Part shown: positions 51,752 through 61,800 of the stretch, in pieces
Layout: every line of letters starts with the position of its first letter
Numbering within the stretch: the stretch's first letter is position 1
The notes under the pieces: model-generated
Told to the model about the DNA's origin: nothing
Databases searched by the model: none
The model's input: only the letters and a program-made list of their open reading frames with translations
Made by a program: the position numbers and the translations under genes
NCBI RefSeq assembly: GCF_900115225.1
Contig: NZ_FOVR01000001.1
Span: forward strand, 372,001 to 436,000
Length of the DNA: 64,000 nt
DNA from: Cohaesibacter marisflavi
Lineage (GTDB): Bacteria > Pseudomonadota > Alphaproteobacteria > Rhizobiales > Cohaesibacteraceae
Reading direction: 5' to 3'

Positions 51752-53896
51752 ATGAAACTTCTTCCAAAACGACTATCGTTAAAAATACCTATAATCTTAT
51801 TTTCTTCAATAACGATGACGGTTGCTGTTTTAGTTGTGCTTGCGATGTGGAAGGGGGAATCCACATCTGTAAGATTGACCGAAACGGCTCTTATGAATGC
51901 TGCAAAGGGGCGCGCTAGTACTGTCACAGTCTATATGTCTCAGCTGGAAAACAAGCTAAAAGACATGGCTTCGCACACAACGACTGCTGATGCTGCAACT
52001 GAACTGAACGGCGGCTGGAGTGTTCTTAAGGAAAACGCTTCCAAGACATTGCGTCAGATCTTCATCGACAACAATCCCAACAGTGCTGACGAGCGCTATA
52101 AGCTTGCCGCCGGGGTAGATGGCTCGATCTACTACAATAAAATTCATGGCAAGCATCAGGAGCGGGTCAGCGCGCTGCTAGCCGGAGATCTGTTTCGTGA
52201 CATGATCCTCGTGAACAAGGAGGGGAATGTTTATTACAGTTACCGTAAGGGCAAAGAGTTTGGTCGGAACGTGAGCGAAGCCGGTGTCATGCCCGCTATT
52301 CTGGAAAAGCAGATTGCTCCGATCATCAAACTTGCCAATGACGATCCGAAAGCCACCTATGGCGGTGATAGCTTTACCGGGTTTATCGAAGCTGACGGAC
52401 GTGTGACCGCCTATATGGTTGCTCCGGTGCTCAAATGGGGCAAGATTCTCGGGGCGGTCGCATTTGAGGTCAATACGGGTACGCTGGCCAATATTATGTC
52501 CGATCCATCCGGACTTGGTCGCACGGGCGATATCGCACTCGTTTCCTCTGATCTTCAGGCTATCAGTCTTAGCCAGAATACGGTTTCGGAGTTGCCACAG
52601 TCGCTTTCCAGCGTCGCTTCACAGGCGCTCAACGGTTCGGTCTCTTCTGGGGATGTGGTGTTGGATGGCGAAGAGGATCGTGCGATTGCGGTGCCGATGA
52701 CTGTGCTTGGCACCAAGTGGGTCGTGATCGCCAAACAGAGCTATGAAGAGCTGTTGGCGCCATCGCGCGAGCAAGCCAATACGATGCTTATGGCCGGTTT
52801 GGTGCTGCTGCTTCTTATGGGCGGCGCTGGGTTGCTCTTTGTCCGTTCGTCCATGGCTCCTCTTCAGAAGCTCAATGGGGGCGTTATGGAAATCGCCAAA
52901 GGCAATTATGAAGTGGATCTGCCCAACGTCAATCATGGTGATGAGATCAGCGAACTGACCCATTCTGTTGAGATTCTGCGTGATAGCGCACTTGAGCGGC
53001 GTCAGTTGCAACAGCAAAGCGAGGTGGAACAAGATGCCCGTGCCAAGCGCCAGCGGGCCATTGAAGATCTGATCAATGCCTTCAGAGCGTCGTCTTCGCA
53101 AATGCTCAATGAAGTGTCCGCCAATATGGACAGCATGCATCAAACCGCCGAGGTACTCGCTGAAATCGCCGACCAGACGGCGGTCAAGGCAAATAGCTCT
53201 GCGTCGGCTTCCGAGGTGGCGTCGAGCAATGTGCAGACGGTCGCCTCTGCCGCCGAAGAGCTTTCTGCTTCCATTGAAGAGATTAAGCGTCAGGTAACCG
53301 AGACCTCCGGTGTCGTCAATAAGGCAACAGATGCCACCCGCCATACCACGGAAACAGTTTCCGGCCTGTCTCATGCTGCCCAGAAGATCGGCGATGTGGT
53401 CTCTCTGATTCAGGCGATTGCCGAACAGACAAATCTCCTGGCCCTCAATGCAACCATCGAAGCGGCACGTGCCGGTGAGCACGGACGTGGATTCGCAGTG
53501 GTCGCAGCCGAGGTTAAGGAACTCGCAAACCAGACGTCCAAGGCAACCGAGGAGATCGGTAGCCAGATACAGGATATTCAGGCATCCACGCAGGAGGCGG
53601 TGCAGGCTATTCAGGGCATCGCCGAAACGATGGAACAGGTGAACCAGTATACGGCGAGTATCTCCCAGGCCGTGGAAGAGCAGGGCAGCGCGACCTACGA
53701 AATCAGTGAGAATGTTGCACAGGCTGCGAGTGGTACCCAGCAGGTCGCTGGCAATATGTCTGACTTGTCTCTCTCCATTTCGGAGACGACTCAGTCTGTC
53801 GGACAAGTCGAGGTGAGTGCCCAGTCAGTGGCTGATCAGACTGATCAACTCAGAAGCGAAGTGGACCGCTTCCTGAAAAGTGTTGCTGAAGCATAA
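51752..53896 (+). CDS. Methyl-accepting chemotaxis protein (first of a tandem pair)
   Basis: The 714-residue product has membrane segments near residues 10-30 ([20 protein letters not shown]) and 345-365 ([20 protein letters not shown]) around a large periplasmic sensor of about 310 residues. A HAMP domain follows ([20 protein letters not shown]), then methylation helices and the signalling tip [20 protein letters not shown]. There is no C-terminal pentapeptide for CheR binding (ends in LKSVAEA). ATG 51752 follows GGGG; it is the inner start of a frame open from 51740. It is closely similar to the receptor at 54195, so the two arose by duplication. The ligand is unknown. Confidence 0.93.
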   Translation: MKLLPKRLSLKIPIILFSSITMTVAVLVVLAMWKGESTSVRLTETALMNAAKGRASTVTVYMSQLENKLKDMASHTTTADAATELNGGWSVLKENASKTLRQIFIDNNPNSADERYKLAAGVDGSIYYNKIHGKHQERVSALLAGDLFRDMILVNKEGNVYYSYRKGKEFGRNVSEAGVMPAILEKQIAPIIKLANDDPKATYGGDSFTGFIEADGRVTAYMVAPVLKWGKILGAVAFEVNTGTLANIMSDPSGLGRTGDIALVSSDLQAISLSQNTVSELPQSLSSVASQALNGSVSSGDVVLDGEEDRAIAVPMTVLGTKWVVIAKQSYEELLAPSREQANTMLMAGLVLLLLMGGAGLLFVRSSMAPLQKLNGGVMEIAKGNYEVDLPNVNHGDEISELTHSVEILRDSALERRQLQQQSEVEQDARAKRQRAIEDLINAFRASSSQMLNEVSANMDSMHQTAEVLAEIADQTAVKANSSASASEVASSNVQTVASAAEELSASIEEIKRQVTETSGVVNKATDATRHTTETVSGLSHAAQKIGDVVSLIQAIAEQTNLLALNATIEAARAGEHGRGFAVVAAEVKELANQTSKATEEIGSQIQDIQASTQEAVQAIQGIAETMEQVNQYTASISQAVEEQGSATYEISENVAQAASGTQQVAGNMSDLSLSISETTQSVGQVEVSAQSVADQTDQLRSEVDRFLKSVAEA

Positions 53897-53949
53897 AAAT
53901 CTCGCTTGAGACCGAATAAACTTACGGTTGGGTAAAACTAAGAATGCAC

Positions 53950-53986
53950 AAAACGGGGCCAAAACGAGCCCCGTTTTTCTTTTTTG
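53950..53986 (+). terminator. Intrinsic terminator after the first chemoreceptor gene
   Basis: AAAACGGGGC (53950-53959) pairs with GCCCCGTTTT (53968-53977) and a T-rich tail follows. The arms resemble the terminator at 51556. Confidence 0.9.
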
Positions 53987-54194
53987 TTTCTTTGGGGTTT
54001 ATCGTTTGCCCAAGGGAATGGGTTATGAATGAGCAAAAACTGCGAAATTTACCAGCCTAATGAAATTTTGTTTTATTTTAGAGTGTGTACAAAAGTTTTC
54101 CCGCAAAGATTGTCTAAATTTCCTAGAGTTTACCAATAAATAAGTTTGATGCCCAAAACTCTCAGACAGATATTTCGGAGGTTTAAGGGATAAC

Positions 54195-56339
54195 ATGCAG
54201 ATACTGCCCAAGCGTCTCGCAACCAAAATTCCCGCAATCATGGTTGTTTCGGTAACGATCCTCGTTGCCTTGTTCGTCTTTGTCGCTTCTTGGATGGGAG
54301 GGGAAACCTCCAAGAAACTTACGGAAAATGCACTTCTGAACGCTGCGCGAGGGAAAACCAGCACAGTGGAAGTCTATTTCCAGCAGATACAGGAGAAGAT
54401 GGCTTCCCTGTTGACGCATACCACCACACAAAATGCTGCGACCGAAATGCAGAGTGGTTGGAAAACGCTAGGCGACACTGCGTCTGCCGAAATGCGCAAG
54501 ATCTTCATCGAAGACAATCCCAACTCCGCCAAGGAACGGTACAAATACATTCCAAGTGAGGAAAACTTCAATCGTTACCTCACCGCGCATTCCAAGTATC
54601 AGGAAAGTGTCGGGCAGTTGCTTGAGGGCGACATCTTCAAGGACATGATGATCTTCGACAAGTTCGGAGACATGTATTATTCTTACCTGAAGACGGATGA
54701 GTATGGCAAAAACATCAAGGCAAAAGGTGCTTTCCAGCCCAAGCTCGCCGAGGCTATTAATCCGATCCTGAAGTCTGCGATGGAAGATCCCAAGAAGGTC
54801 ATCAAAGGTTTCAATTTCACTGGCTTCATTCTGAATAATGGTGAGATCTCTGGCTATCTGGTCGGGCCGGCATCGAAATGGGGGCTTACCCTTGGTGCTG
54901 TGGCTCTGGAAATTGACACCAGCCGGTTCTCAACCATTCTGAGCGACAGAAGTGGCTTGGGTGAATCGGGTGGGGTGGAACTCGTTTCCTCCGATATGGA
55001 GCAAGTTGACTTTGCTCAACACTCTACCGGTCAGCTTTCCGGCACTCAGAGCGCGTTGGTCGCCAAAACCCTCGCGGGTGCAGTGGCAACCGGTGATGTG
55101 GATGTGAATGGCAAAAAGACCCTGGCCATCTCTGTGCCGGTTGATGTGTTCGGCAAGCATTGGGCTGTTTATACCCACCAGTCTTATGATGAGCTCATGG
55201 AACCTGCCAACAATCTGACGAACAGTTTGCTTGTTCTTGGTATTGTCAGCCTGTTGTTGATGGCCGGTCTCGTTGTCTGGTTTATCCGCCGCTCTCTGGC
55301 ACCGCTTCAGCAGCTTAATCAGGGTGTGATGGAAATCGCCAATCAGAATCTGGATGTTGAATTGCCAAGCGCAGAGCGTAAGGATGAAATCGGCGAATTG
55401 ACCCGGTCTGTCGAAGTGTTGCGCAGCAACGCTCTTGAAAGACGACAGTTGCAGGAACAGTCTCATCAGGAACAGATCGCTCGTGAAAATCGTCAAAAAG
55501 CGATTGAAACGATGATCGATGGCTTCAGAAGCTCTTCCTCAGATCTGCTGAATACCGTCTCTGGCAACATGGAAAACATGCAGCGGGCTGCAAAGATCTT
55601 GTCTGATGTGGCAGATCAGACCGCTGACAAGGCCAACAGCTCGGCGTCTGCATCCGAAATAGCTTCCGGCAATGTTCAGACCGTTGCCTCTGCTGCTGAA
55701 GAGCTATCTGCTTCGATCGAGGAAATTAAACGTCAGGTGGATGAAACCTCTCAAGTGGTTCATCAGGCAACAGCCGCCACTCGTGAGACCACCGAGACGG
55801 TTTCCGGTCTTTCCCATTCAGCCCAGAAGATCGGAGATGTTGTCTCCCTCATTCAGGCGATTGCCGAACAGACCAATCTGTTGGCTCTGAACGCTACCAT
55901 CGAGGCCGCACGAGCCGGTGAACATGGCAAGGGCTTTGCCGTTGTTGCTGCCGAGGTCAAGGAACTGGCGAACCAGACGTCCAAGGCAACCGAGGAAATC
56001 TCTTCCCAGATCCAGGGCATTCAGGCCGCAACCGATCAGGCTGTGTCTGCCATTCAGGGCATCGCCGACACCATGGAGAAGGTCAACGAATATACATCGA
56101 CCATCTCCTTGGCTGTCGACGAGCAGGGCAGCGCTACCTATGAGATCAGCCGCAACGTGGCTCAGGCTGCAAGCGGAACCCAGCAGGTGGCTGGTAATAT
56201 GTCTGACCTGTCAGTTTCCATTACACAGACTACGCAATCGGTCGATGAAGTTGAGAAGAGTTCCTCCGACGTCGCTCAACGCACCGACCAGCTTCGCAAC
56301 GAAGTTGATAGCTTCCTGAAGAATGTTGCAAGCGCTTGA
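54195..56339 (+). CDS. Methyl-accepting chemotaxis protein (second of a tandem pair)
   Basis: The 714-residue product has the same plan and length as the receptor at 51752: membrane segment near residues 8-30 ([20 protein letters not shown]), a periplasmic sensor with [20 protein letters not shown], a second membrane segment ([19 protein letters not shown]), HAMP and the signalling tip [20 protein letters not shown]. The cytoplasmic halves of the two are nearly identical while the sensor halves differ more, as expected after duplication and change of ligand. It has its own promoter region (53987-54194) and terminator, so it is expressed separately. Confidence 0.93.
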   Translation: MQILPKRLATKIPAIMVVSVTILVALFVFVASWMGGETSKKLTENALLNAARGKTSTVEVYFQQIQEKMASLLTHTTTQNAATEMQSGWKTLGDTASAEMRKIFIEDNPNSAKERYKYIPSEENFNRYLTAHSKYQESVGQLLEGDIFKDMMIFDKFGDMYYSYLKTDEYGKNIKAKGAFQPKLAEAINPILKSAMEDPKKVIKGFNFTGFILNNGEISGYLVGPASKWGLTLGAVALEIDTSRFSTILSDRSGLGESGGVELVSSDMEQVDFAQHSTGQLSGTQSALVAKTLAGAVATGDVDVNGKKTLAISVPVDVFGKHWAVYTHQSYDELMEPANNLTNSLLVLGIVSLLLMAGLVVWFIRRSLAPLQQLNQGVMEIANQNLDVELPSAERKDEIGELTRSVEVLRSNALERRQLQEQSHQEQIARENRQKAIETMIDGFRSSSSDLLNTVSGNMENMQRAAKILSDVADQTADKANSSASASEIASGNVQTVASAAEELSASIEEIKRQVDETSQVVHQATAATRETTETVSGLSHSAQKIGDVVSLIQAIAEQTNLLALNATIEAARAGEHGKGFAVVAAEVKELANQTSKATEEISSQIQGIQAATDQAVSAIQGIADTMEKVNEYTSTISLAVDEQGSATYEISRNVAQAASGTQQVAGNMSDLSVSITQTTQSVDEVEKSSSDVAQRTDQLRNEVDSFLKNVASA

Positions 56340-56367
56340 GTGCATGCCTCCAAATCAAGACAATCAG

Positions 56368-56395
56368 CAGGGCCCTTATGGGGCCCTGTTTTGTT
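56368..56395 (+). terminator. Intrinsic terminator after the second chemoreceptor gene
   Basis: CAGGGCCC (56368-56375) pairs with GGGCCCTG (56381-56388), loop TTATG, followed by TTTTGTTTT. Confidence 0.9.
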
Positions 56396-56486
56396 TTGTG
56401 GCTGAGGGTACGCTTTTCTTTGGGCATACAGGGTGTTGCTCCATTCCCCTCTTGTCGTGGCTGGAGAAATGAGCTAAACCGGAACT

Positions 56487-56537
56487 ATGTTGATATTTGC
56501 TGCACAAAATTCTGGTTGGTGGTGGCAGACGCGATAA
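56487..56537 (+). CDS. trpL: trpL leader peptide with three consecutive Trp codons
   Basis: The 16-codon frame reads MLIFAAQNSGWWWQTR and ends in TAA at 56535-56537. Three adjacent TGG codons near the end make it a sensor of charged tRNA-Trp. Rhizobial trpE(G) genes are controlled by exactly this kind of leader, whose S. meliloti counterpart also has WWW. It lies 175 nt before the trpE(G) start, in front of mutually exclusive hairpins. The peptide is too short for ordinary gene calling. Confidence 0.9.
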   Translation: MLIFAAQNSGWWWQTR

Positions 56538-56604
56538 CGGCGGCTGACCCCTGAACTATGTGTATCAAAATTGGGAACAAGCCGTCGGTTTTCCGGCGGC
56601 TTTT
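56538..56604 (+). promoter_or_regulatory. trp attenuator (antiterminator and terminator hairpins)
   Basis: CGGCGGCT (56538-56545), next to the leader stop, can pair with AGCCGTCG inside the 3' region (antiterminator). Alternatively AAGCCGTCGG (56579-56588) pairs with CCGGCGGCTT (56593-56602), loop TTTT, to make a terminator followed by TTTTG. Ribosome stalling at the Trp codons would favour the antiterminator and transcription of trpE(G). In S. meliloti the terminated leader also acts as a small RNA, a possibility here too. Confidence 0.85.
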
Positions 56605-56711
56605 GTGTATCCGATTAGCTTTGCACAGGACCCGCCCGAAAGAAGGCGGAATGAGCAACCAACAGGTCGAGGTTTTGGCGACACGCAAGAGCCCTGACAG
56701 TGAGGAACAAG

Positions 56712-58913
56712 ATGAGCAAAGAGACTTTATACCCTGGCAATGCCGATATCGATTTCATACCCGACGAAGATTATATAACCGAAGGCGGCATAGAGATTGT
56801 CCGCCAGGCTGGCCAGGATGATTTTGCAACGGCCATGAGCGCCTGCCTTGAACAACTGGACAGTCAGCGCGGCGCGGTGCTTTCATCAAACTATGAATAT
56901 CCCGGACGCTACACCCGTTGGGAGCTTGGTTTTGTCAATCCACCGCTTGTTGTTACTGCGCGTGGCCGGACCATGGCCATCGAGGCGCTGAATGATCGTG
57001 GTGTGGTGCTTATTCCTGCCATTCACAAGCAACTCAAGGACCTCTTCATTCTCAAGAGCTATGAAGCCGATGACACGAGCATTCGTCTCGAAGTGAAGGA
57101 ACCCGAAGGGTCTTTCACTGAAGAAGAACGAAGCCGCGTGCCGAGCGTCTTTTCTGTTGTGCGTGAGATCGTCGGCCTGTTCAAATCCGGGCAGGACAGC
57201 ACATTGGGGCTTTATGGAGCCTTCGGCTATGACCTTGCCTTCCAGTTTGATGCAATCGAGCTTCAGCTTGAGCGCCCTGATGATCAACGCGACATGGTGC
57301 TCTATCTGCCAGACGAAATCATCGTCAACGACCTCTATGCGCAGGAAACCACCCGCTATCGCTATGACTTCGCCTATGAAGGCAACACAACCGAGGGCAT
57401 GGAGCGCGTGCCCAATGTCGAGCCCTTCAAGCCATCGGATGTGACGCCCCCAGCGGGTGACCACAAAAAGGGTGAATATGCCGGCATCGTGCGTCAGGCT
57501 GTCGACTATTTCAAACGCGGTGATCTGTTTGAGTGTGTGCCCGGCCAGACTTTCTACGAGACGGTAAAAAGCAAGCCATCAGCCATCTCCAAGCGTCTGC
57601 AACAGGTCAACCCGTCTCCTTATGGCTTCTTCATCAACCTGGGCCAGCAGGAATATCTGATCGGCGCCAGCCCGGAAATGTTTGTCAAGGTCAGCAATGG
57701 CGACCTTGTCGAAACCTGCCCGATTTCCGGCACCATCAAGCGTGGTGCCGATCCGATTGAAGATAGCGCGCAGATCCTCAAGCTACTCAACTCCAAGAAG
57801 GACGAGAGCGAGCTGACCATGTGCTCCGACGTAGACCGCAACGACAAGAGCCGCGTTTGCATTCCCGGTTCTGTCCGCGTCAAAGGCCGTCGCCAGATTG
57901 AGCTATATTCGCGTCTGATTCACACGGTGGACCATATCGAAGGACGCCTGAGGGAAGGGCTCGACGCAATGGACGCCTTTTTGTCCCATGCATGGGCCGT
58001 AACCGTTACCGGTGCTCCCAAGCTGTGGGCTATGGAATTCATCGAGAAACACGAGAAATCTCCGCGTGCCTGGTATGGCGGCGCGATTGGCGCTATCGGC
58101 TTTGATGGCAATATGAACACCGGTCTGACTCTGCGGACCATTCGCATCAAGAATGGCATTGCTGAAGTGCGGGCAGGGGCAACACTGCTGTTTGATTCCG
58201 ACCCGGAAGCAGAAGAAGCCGAAACTGAATTGAAAGCCTCCGCCCTGCGTGCAGCAGTGCGCGAAGCGGCCAATCCGGAAATTCTGGCGGAAAGTGCAGA
58301 GGTCAAAAAGCCGGGCGAGGGGCTCAAGATCCTTCTGGTCGACCATCAGGACAGCTTTGTTCATACCCTTGCGAACTATTTCCGCCAGACCGGCGCAGAA
58401 GTGCTCACCGTGCGGACGCCCGTTGCTGATGAAATCTTCGACAGGGTCAACCCTGATCTCATGGTCATGTCTCCGGGGCCGGGCTCGCCTGAGCATTTCA
58501 ACACCAAGGCAACCATTGCCAAGGCGCGCGAGCGTGGCATTGCCATCTTTGGCGTTTGTTTGGGGCTGCAGGCGCTCGCAGAAGCCTTTGGTGGCTCTCT
58601 GAGACAGTTGGGCGTGCCTATGCATGGCAAACCCTCTCGCATTCGCCTGCAGAAGGGGCGCCTCTTCAAGGGGTTGCCAAAACAAGTGGTGGTTGGACGT
58701 TATCATTCACTCTTTGCCGATCCTGTAACACTGCCGAAAGACTTCGAAATTACGGCCGATACAGAGGATGGTGTGATCATGGCAATTGAACATACGTCCG
58801 AGCCGATCAGCGCAGTGCAGTTCCATCCAGAATCCATCATGACTCTTGGCGGAAAGGCCGGGATGACAATCATTGAAAATGTCATCGCAAGCGTTAAGGC
58901 CAAAAAGAAATAG
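56712..58913 (+). CDS. trpE(G): TrpE(G), fused anthranilate synthase
   Basis: The 733-residue product joins the chorismate-binding subunit (residues 1-520, with [33 protein letters not shown] and [20 protein letters not shown]) to the glutamine amidotransferase subunit (from [20 protein letters not shown], about residue 540). The amidotransferase triad is Cys in [16 protein letters not shown] (about 615) plus His and Glu in [10 protein letters not shown]. It makes anthranilate from chorismate and glutamine, the first step of tryptophan synthesis. The fusion is characteristic of rhizobia and related alphaproteobacteria. ATG 56712 follows GAGGAACAAG; a GTG at 56700 is in frame but less likely. 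Expression is governed by the trpL attenuator. Confidence 0.95.
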   Translation: MSKETLYPGNADIDFIPDEDYITEGGIEIVRQAGQDDFATAMSACLEQLDSQRGAVLSSNYEYPGRYTRWELGFVNPPLVVTARGRTMAIEALNDRGVVLIPAIHKQLKDLFILKSYEADDTSIRLEVKEPEGSFTEEERSRVPSVFSVVREIVGLFKSGQDSTLGLYGAFGYDLAFQFDAIELQLERPDDQRDMVLYLPDEIIVNDLYAQETTRYRYDFAYEGNTTEGMERVPNVEPFKPSDVTPPAGDHKKGEYAGIVRQAVDYFKRGDLFECVPGQTFYETVKSKPSAISKRLQQVNPSPYGFFINLGQQEYLIGASPEMFVKVSNGDLVETCPISGTIKRGADPIEDSAQILKLLNSKKDESELTMCSDVDRNDKSRVCIPGSVRVKGRRQIELYSRLIHTVDHIEGRLREGLDAMDAFLSHAWAVTVTGAPKLWAMEFIEKHEKSPRAWYGGAIGAIGFDGNMNTGLTLRTIRIKNGIAEVRAGATLLFDSDPEAEEAETELKASALRAAVREAANPEILAESAEVKKPGEGLKILLVDHQDSFVHTLANYFRQTGAEVLTVRTPVADEIFDRVNPDLMVMSPGPGSPEHFNTKATIAKARERGIAIFGVCLGLQALAEAFGGSLRQLGVPMHGKPSRIRLQKGRLFKGLPKQVVVGRYHSLFADPVTLPKDFEITADTEDGVIMAIEHTSEPISAVQFHPESIMTLGGKAGMTIIENVIASVKAKKK

Positions 58914-58930
58914 ATCTTGAATGGTCTGGC

Positions 58931-58960
58931 AAGGGGTGGGAGGTCTCTCACCCCTTTGAT
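58931..58960 (+). terminator. Probable terminator of trpE(G)
   Basis: AAGGGGTGGGAG (58931-58942) pairs with CTCACCCCTT (58947-58956) with one bulged base; the T-tract is weak. Confidence 0.5.
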
Positions 58961-59145
58961 ATATCCTATCCCAAAACTCTACGTCAGCACTCTCGCCAGC
59001 ACCCCAGACAAGAGATGAGACAGAAATTTGTAACTGCTGCAGTTTTCGAAAATCTTGTTATACTGTTTCCCTACTAAATATTTTGATGGCAGCATCACAT
59101 AGGGCTCCAATGCCCCAAAACCTTTGCGCAAATCGGAGCGAGATC

Positions 59146-60510
59146 ATGGCTGTAATAGGAACAATCGCAGCGACCCGAAACGCTCTGATGAGCGGGAAAA
59201 CCTCTTCTGTGGAATTGGTCAGCGAAGCTCTCGCCGAAATCGAGAATGATGCAGGAGAGGGGCACGCGATCTTCGTTCGCACCTTTAAGAATACCGCTAT
59301 CACGCAGGCCGCAGCGTGCGATGCCATGCGCAAGATGGGCGTGCCACAAGGGCCTCTGGCGGGCATTCCGATTTCTGTCAAGGATCTCTTCGATGTAGAA
59401 GGTGCACCAACAACCGCGGGGTCGGCAGTGCTTGCGGAAATGGCAGAACCAGCCCGGCGTGATGCGATTGTCATTGAACGTTTGAGAGCTGCTGGTGCCA
59501 TCTTTCTGGGTCATACCAATATGACCGAGTTTGCCTATTCAGGTCTGGGTCTCAATCCGCATTTTGGCACTCCGCTCAATGTATGGGACAAAGAAGTGGG
59601 GCGCGTGCCCGGGGGCTCCTCGTCGGGCGCTGCGCTATCTGTTGCGAACAATATGGCGGTCGCGGCCATCGGCAGTGATACCGGTGGCTCTGTGCGCATA
59701 CCATCCGCTTTCAACCGTCTGTATGGCTTCAAGCCAACCACCGGCAGGCAGCCGATGACAGGAGTCTTTCCCCTGTCTTCTTCGCTCGACACGGTAGGAC
59801 CGCTCGCTCGATCCATGAATTGCTGCCGCATCATTGACCATGTCATGGCCGGGGCCCCTGTCCCGGAGCCAAACTTGCGCTCGATGGTCGGGTTGCGGTT
59901 CGGTATTCTGGAGACCATCGCTCTGGACGGGCTGGACATGGAAGTTGCTGGTGCCTTTGTGCGGGCACTAGAAGCGCTTTCAAAAGGCGGAGCACGGCTG
60001 GAGCGGATAAAAATAGACGCCCTCGAGAATTTTCACGAGATTGCCCGATTGGGTAGTCTGGCCGGTCCGGAAGCCTATCATCTCCATCGTGATCTCATCG
60101 CCGCTAAAGGTGACCAAATGGATCCTCGCGTAAGGATCCGTATAGAAAACGGTGCGAACATTTCTGCGTCAGACTATATCGAAATGCTGACTCTGCAAAA
60201 GGAGATGATTGAGAAGGCACATCTGGAGACGCGCAATTACGATGTCATTCTCATGCCAACGGTGGCAATGGTGCCACCTGAACTTGCCCCGCTTGAGGAG
60301 TCCGATGCCCTTTACGCCGAGGCCAATGTCAAAGTATTGCGGAATACCGCGCTGGTGAATGTTCTTGGCCGGCCAGCGGCAACCATTCCCGTTGGCGATG
60401 CCGATGCAGCCCCTGTCGGGCTCATGATTGTGGGCGAAAAAGGTGCTGATGCCATGGTTTTGGATATCGCTGAGTCCATTGATCTCTGCGTCAATTCGGT
60501 TTCTTCCTGA
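59146..60510 (+). CDS. Amidase-signature family hydrolase
   Basis: The 454-residue product has the full amidase-signature triad: lysine in GIPISVKDLFDVEGAPTTAG (about residue 78), cis-serine in RVPGGSSSGAALSVANN and the nucleophile serine in GSDTGGSVRIPSAFN. It lacks GatA-specific neighbours (no gatB or gatC), so it is probably a catabolic amidase rather than the tRNA amidotransferase. The substrate cannot be told. ATG 59146 with GGAG 7 nt upstream is preferred over earlier in-frame starts at 59083 and 59110. An inverted repeat at 60569 probably ends the transcript. Confidence 0.88.
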   Translation: MAVIGTIAATRNALMSGKTSSVELVSEALAEIENDAGEGHAIFVRTFKNTAITQAAACDAMRKMGVPQGPLAGIPISVKDLFDVEGAPTTAGSAVLAEMAEPARRDAIVIERLRAAGAIFLGHTNMTEFAYSGLGLNPHFGTPLNVWDKEVGRVPGGSSSGAALSVANNMAVAAIGSDTGGSVRIPSAFNRLYGFKPTTGRQPMTGVFPLSSSLDTVGPLARSMNCCRIIDHVMAGAPVPEPNLRSMVGLRFGILETIALDGLDMEVAGAFVRALEALSKGGARLERIKIDALENFHEIARLGSLAGPEAYHLHRDLIAAKGDQMDPRVRIRIENGANISASDYIEMLTLQKEMIEKAHLETRNYDVILMPTVAMVPPELAPLEESDALYAEANVKVLRNTALVNVLGRPAATIPVGDADAAPVGLMIVGEKGADAMVLDIAESIDLCVNSVSS

Positions 60511-60568
60511 TTCATCGATTGGCTACACGCCAAGGTAAAATGCATTAATTTGAAATATGAAGAAATTC

Positions 60569-60603
60569 GTATAAAAAGCGCGAATAAAAGTTCGTTTTTA
60601 TAC
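60569..60603. repeat. AT-rich perfect inverted repeat after the amidase gene
   Basis: GTATAAAAA (60569-60577) and TTTTTATAC (60595-60603) are perfect inverted copies, with an inner CGAA/TTCG stem and a 3-nt bulge. It may act as a bidirectional terminator or cruciform. Confidence 0.5.
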
Positions 60604-61031
60604 AAATAAATTTTTGCTCTGAGATTGGCGTTTTCCTGCATGTTTCCCCGTCTGGTAGGATAGCGCACAGTAAAATCAGGATAAATTCGTTCGTCGATGG
60701 TTTTTTGCCGTAAGATTCATTGAAATATACAGGGATGTACAAAATTAATTTTGAGATCTACCTTGTGGTGTAAACGTTTTCCAATATCCACAGATATGTA
60801 GGTCTGCAGCGATTGAAATATTTTACTCATCGGACCGTATTTTGCGTTTTTTTCGCGTAGAATCAGAGTCTTCTGCGAAATTTCATTGTTACTTTTGCGT
60901 ATATTCCTTGTTTGGTAGTGATTTGTCTAAAAGTGTACATATCCAAAAGTCTTAAAGGTCACTCTGTATCTATTGATCCAAATAGGTAAATTCTATACCG
61001 ATAGTTTTAAATTCACTATGTGAGCATCCCC
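60604..61031. other. AT-rich intergenic region upstream of the Lrp-type gene
   Basis: About 430 nt of unusually AT-rich DNA without a supported gene. A GTG at 61020 is in frame with the regulator but the paired ATG at 61032/61035 fits family starts better. No clear operator was recognised. Confidence 0.45.
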
Positions 61032-61481
61032 ATGATGGACGAAACCGATAGAAGGCTGTTGGCGCTCCTTCAGAAGGATGGCCGAAGGGCAAGCGCTGAT
61101 CTTGCGAAAGTGATCGGGTTGTCGGTCTCCGCGACCAATGATCGGGTTCGCAAGCTTATCGATTCCGGCGCAGTCAGGTCGATAGAGGCCATTGTTGAAC
61201 CATCGACGGTTGGCTTTGGCGTCACTGCTTTCATATATGTGGATTTGGACTACGGATGTAGTGAAGAAGAGTTTGTTTCTGAAGTGACCGCAATCGATAA
61301 GGTGCTCGAGGTTCATCACGTGACAGGAACGCATTCCTATCTGCTTAAGGTGCGCGAACGCACAAATCAGGAGCTGAATGCATTCATGGCGACCCAGTTG
61401 AAACGGTTGCCGGGCGTGAAAAGAACCGAGACGCTGATTTCATTGGAGACACTGAAAGAGACGTTGAGTTTGCCCTTCTAG
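61032..61481 (+). CDS. Lrp/AsnC-family transcriptional regulator
   Basis: The product of about 149 residues has the Lrp helix-turn-helix (MDETDRRLLALLQKDGRRAS, then LAKVIGLSVSATNDRVRKLI) and the RAM ligand-binding domain (AFIYVDLDYGCSEEEFVSEV, VLEVHHVTGTHSYLLKV, TETLISLETLKETLSL). Such proteins sense amino acids and form octameric rings. It points in the same direction as the amidase but is separated from it by a 520-nt AT-rich spacer. The RNA candidate at 61537 follows 55 nt after its stop. Confidence 0.9.
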   Translation: MMDETDRRLLALLQKDGRRASADLAKVIGLSVSATNDRVRKLIDSGAVRSIEAIVEPSTVGFGVTAFIYVDLDYGCSEEEFVSEVTAIDKVLEVHHVTGTHSYLLKVRERTNQELNAFMATQLKRLPGVKRTETLISLETLKETLSLPF

Positions 61482-61536
61482 GGGTTGCGTTTTTTTGATG
61501 CGGCAATAGTACCCTGGAATGTGGCAAATCGAGCGG

Positions 61537-61760
61537 ACAGAGAATGATAGCGACCAGTCCCCCACACGAAGTGTCGCGGCTATAAAAGCAACATTCTCTG
61601 TACGTGGGCCTTCGGGCCACTGCGGGTCTTTTGATCTGCATTTGGTCGTCGTTGTCCCCCGCAACGACGACCATTCTCGCAGTCGCGCATCCCCCAATGC
61701 GCAATTGCATTGCGCTCTGCGCAAGGTTTGAGGCAGCCTCTAGTGGCTGCCTCTTTTTTT
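61537..61760 (+). ncRNA. Candidate structured RNA with three C5 hairpin loops
   Basis: Four successive hairpins fill the region. Stem 1 pairs ACAGAGAATG (61537-61546) with CATTCTCTGT (61592-61601) and encloses CCCCC (61559-61563). A GGCC-UUCG-GGCC tetraloop hairpin follows (61607-61618). Stem 3 pairs GGTCGTCGTTG (61644-61654) with CAACGACGACC (61662-61672) around a CCCCC loop. Stem 4 pairs GCGCAT (61685-61690) with ATGCGC (61697-61702) around CCCCCA. A terminator ends it. Three exposed C-runs resemble the seed loops of C-rich sRNAs that bind G-rich ribosome binding sites. I see no clear promoter, so it might be a 3' UTR-derived RNA of the Lrp gene. I do not recognise a known family. Confidence 0.6.
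61730..61760 (+). terminator. Intrinsic terminator of the C-loop RNA / Lrp transcript
   Basis: GAGGCAGCC (61730-61738) pairs perfectly with GGCTGCCTC (61745-61753), loop TCTAGT, followed by seven T residues. It also stands at the convergent end of the beta-glucosidase gene. Confidence 0.93.
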
Positions 61761-61800
61761 ATTGTCAGTCTAAAATTGGTTATCCGCCTGACTTGGCGGC

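Noticed and set aside
52619-53806. 395-codon minus-strand frame inside the first chemoreceptor gene
   Set aside because: It is the antisense of a clear methyl-accepting chemotaxis protein, with no ribosome binding site and no domain.
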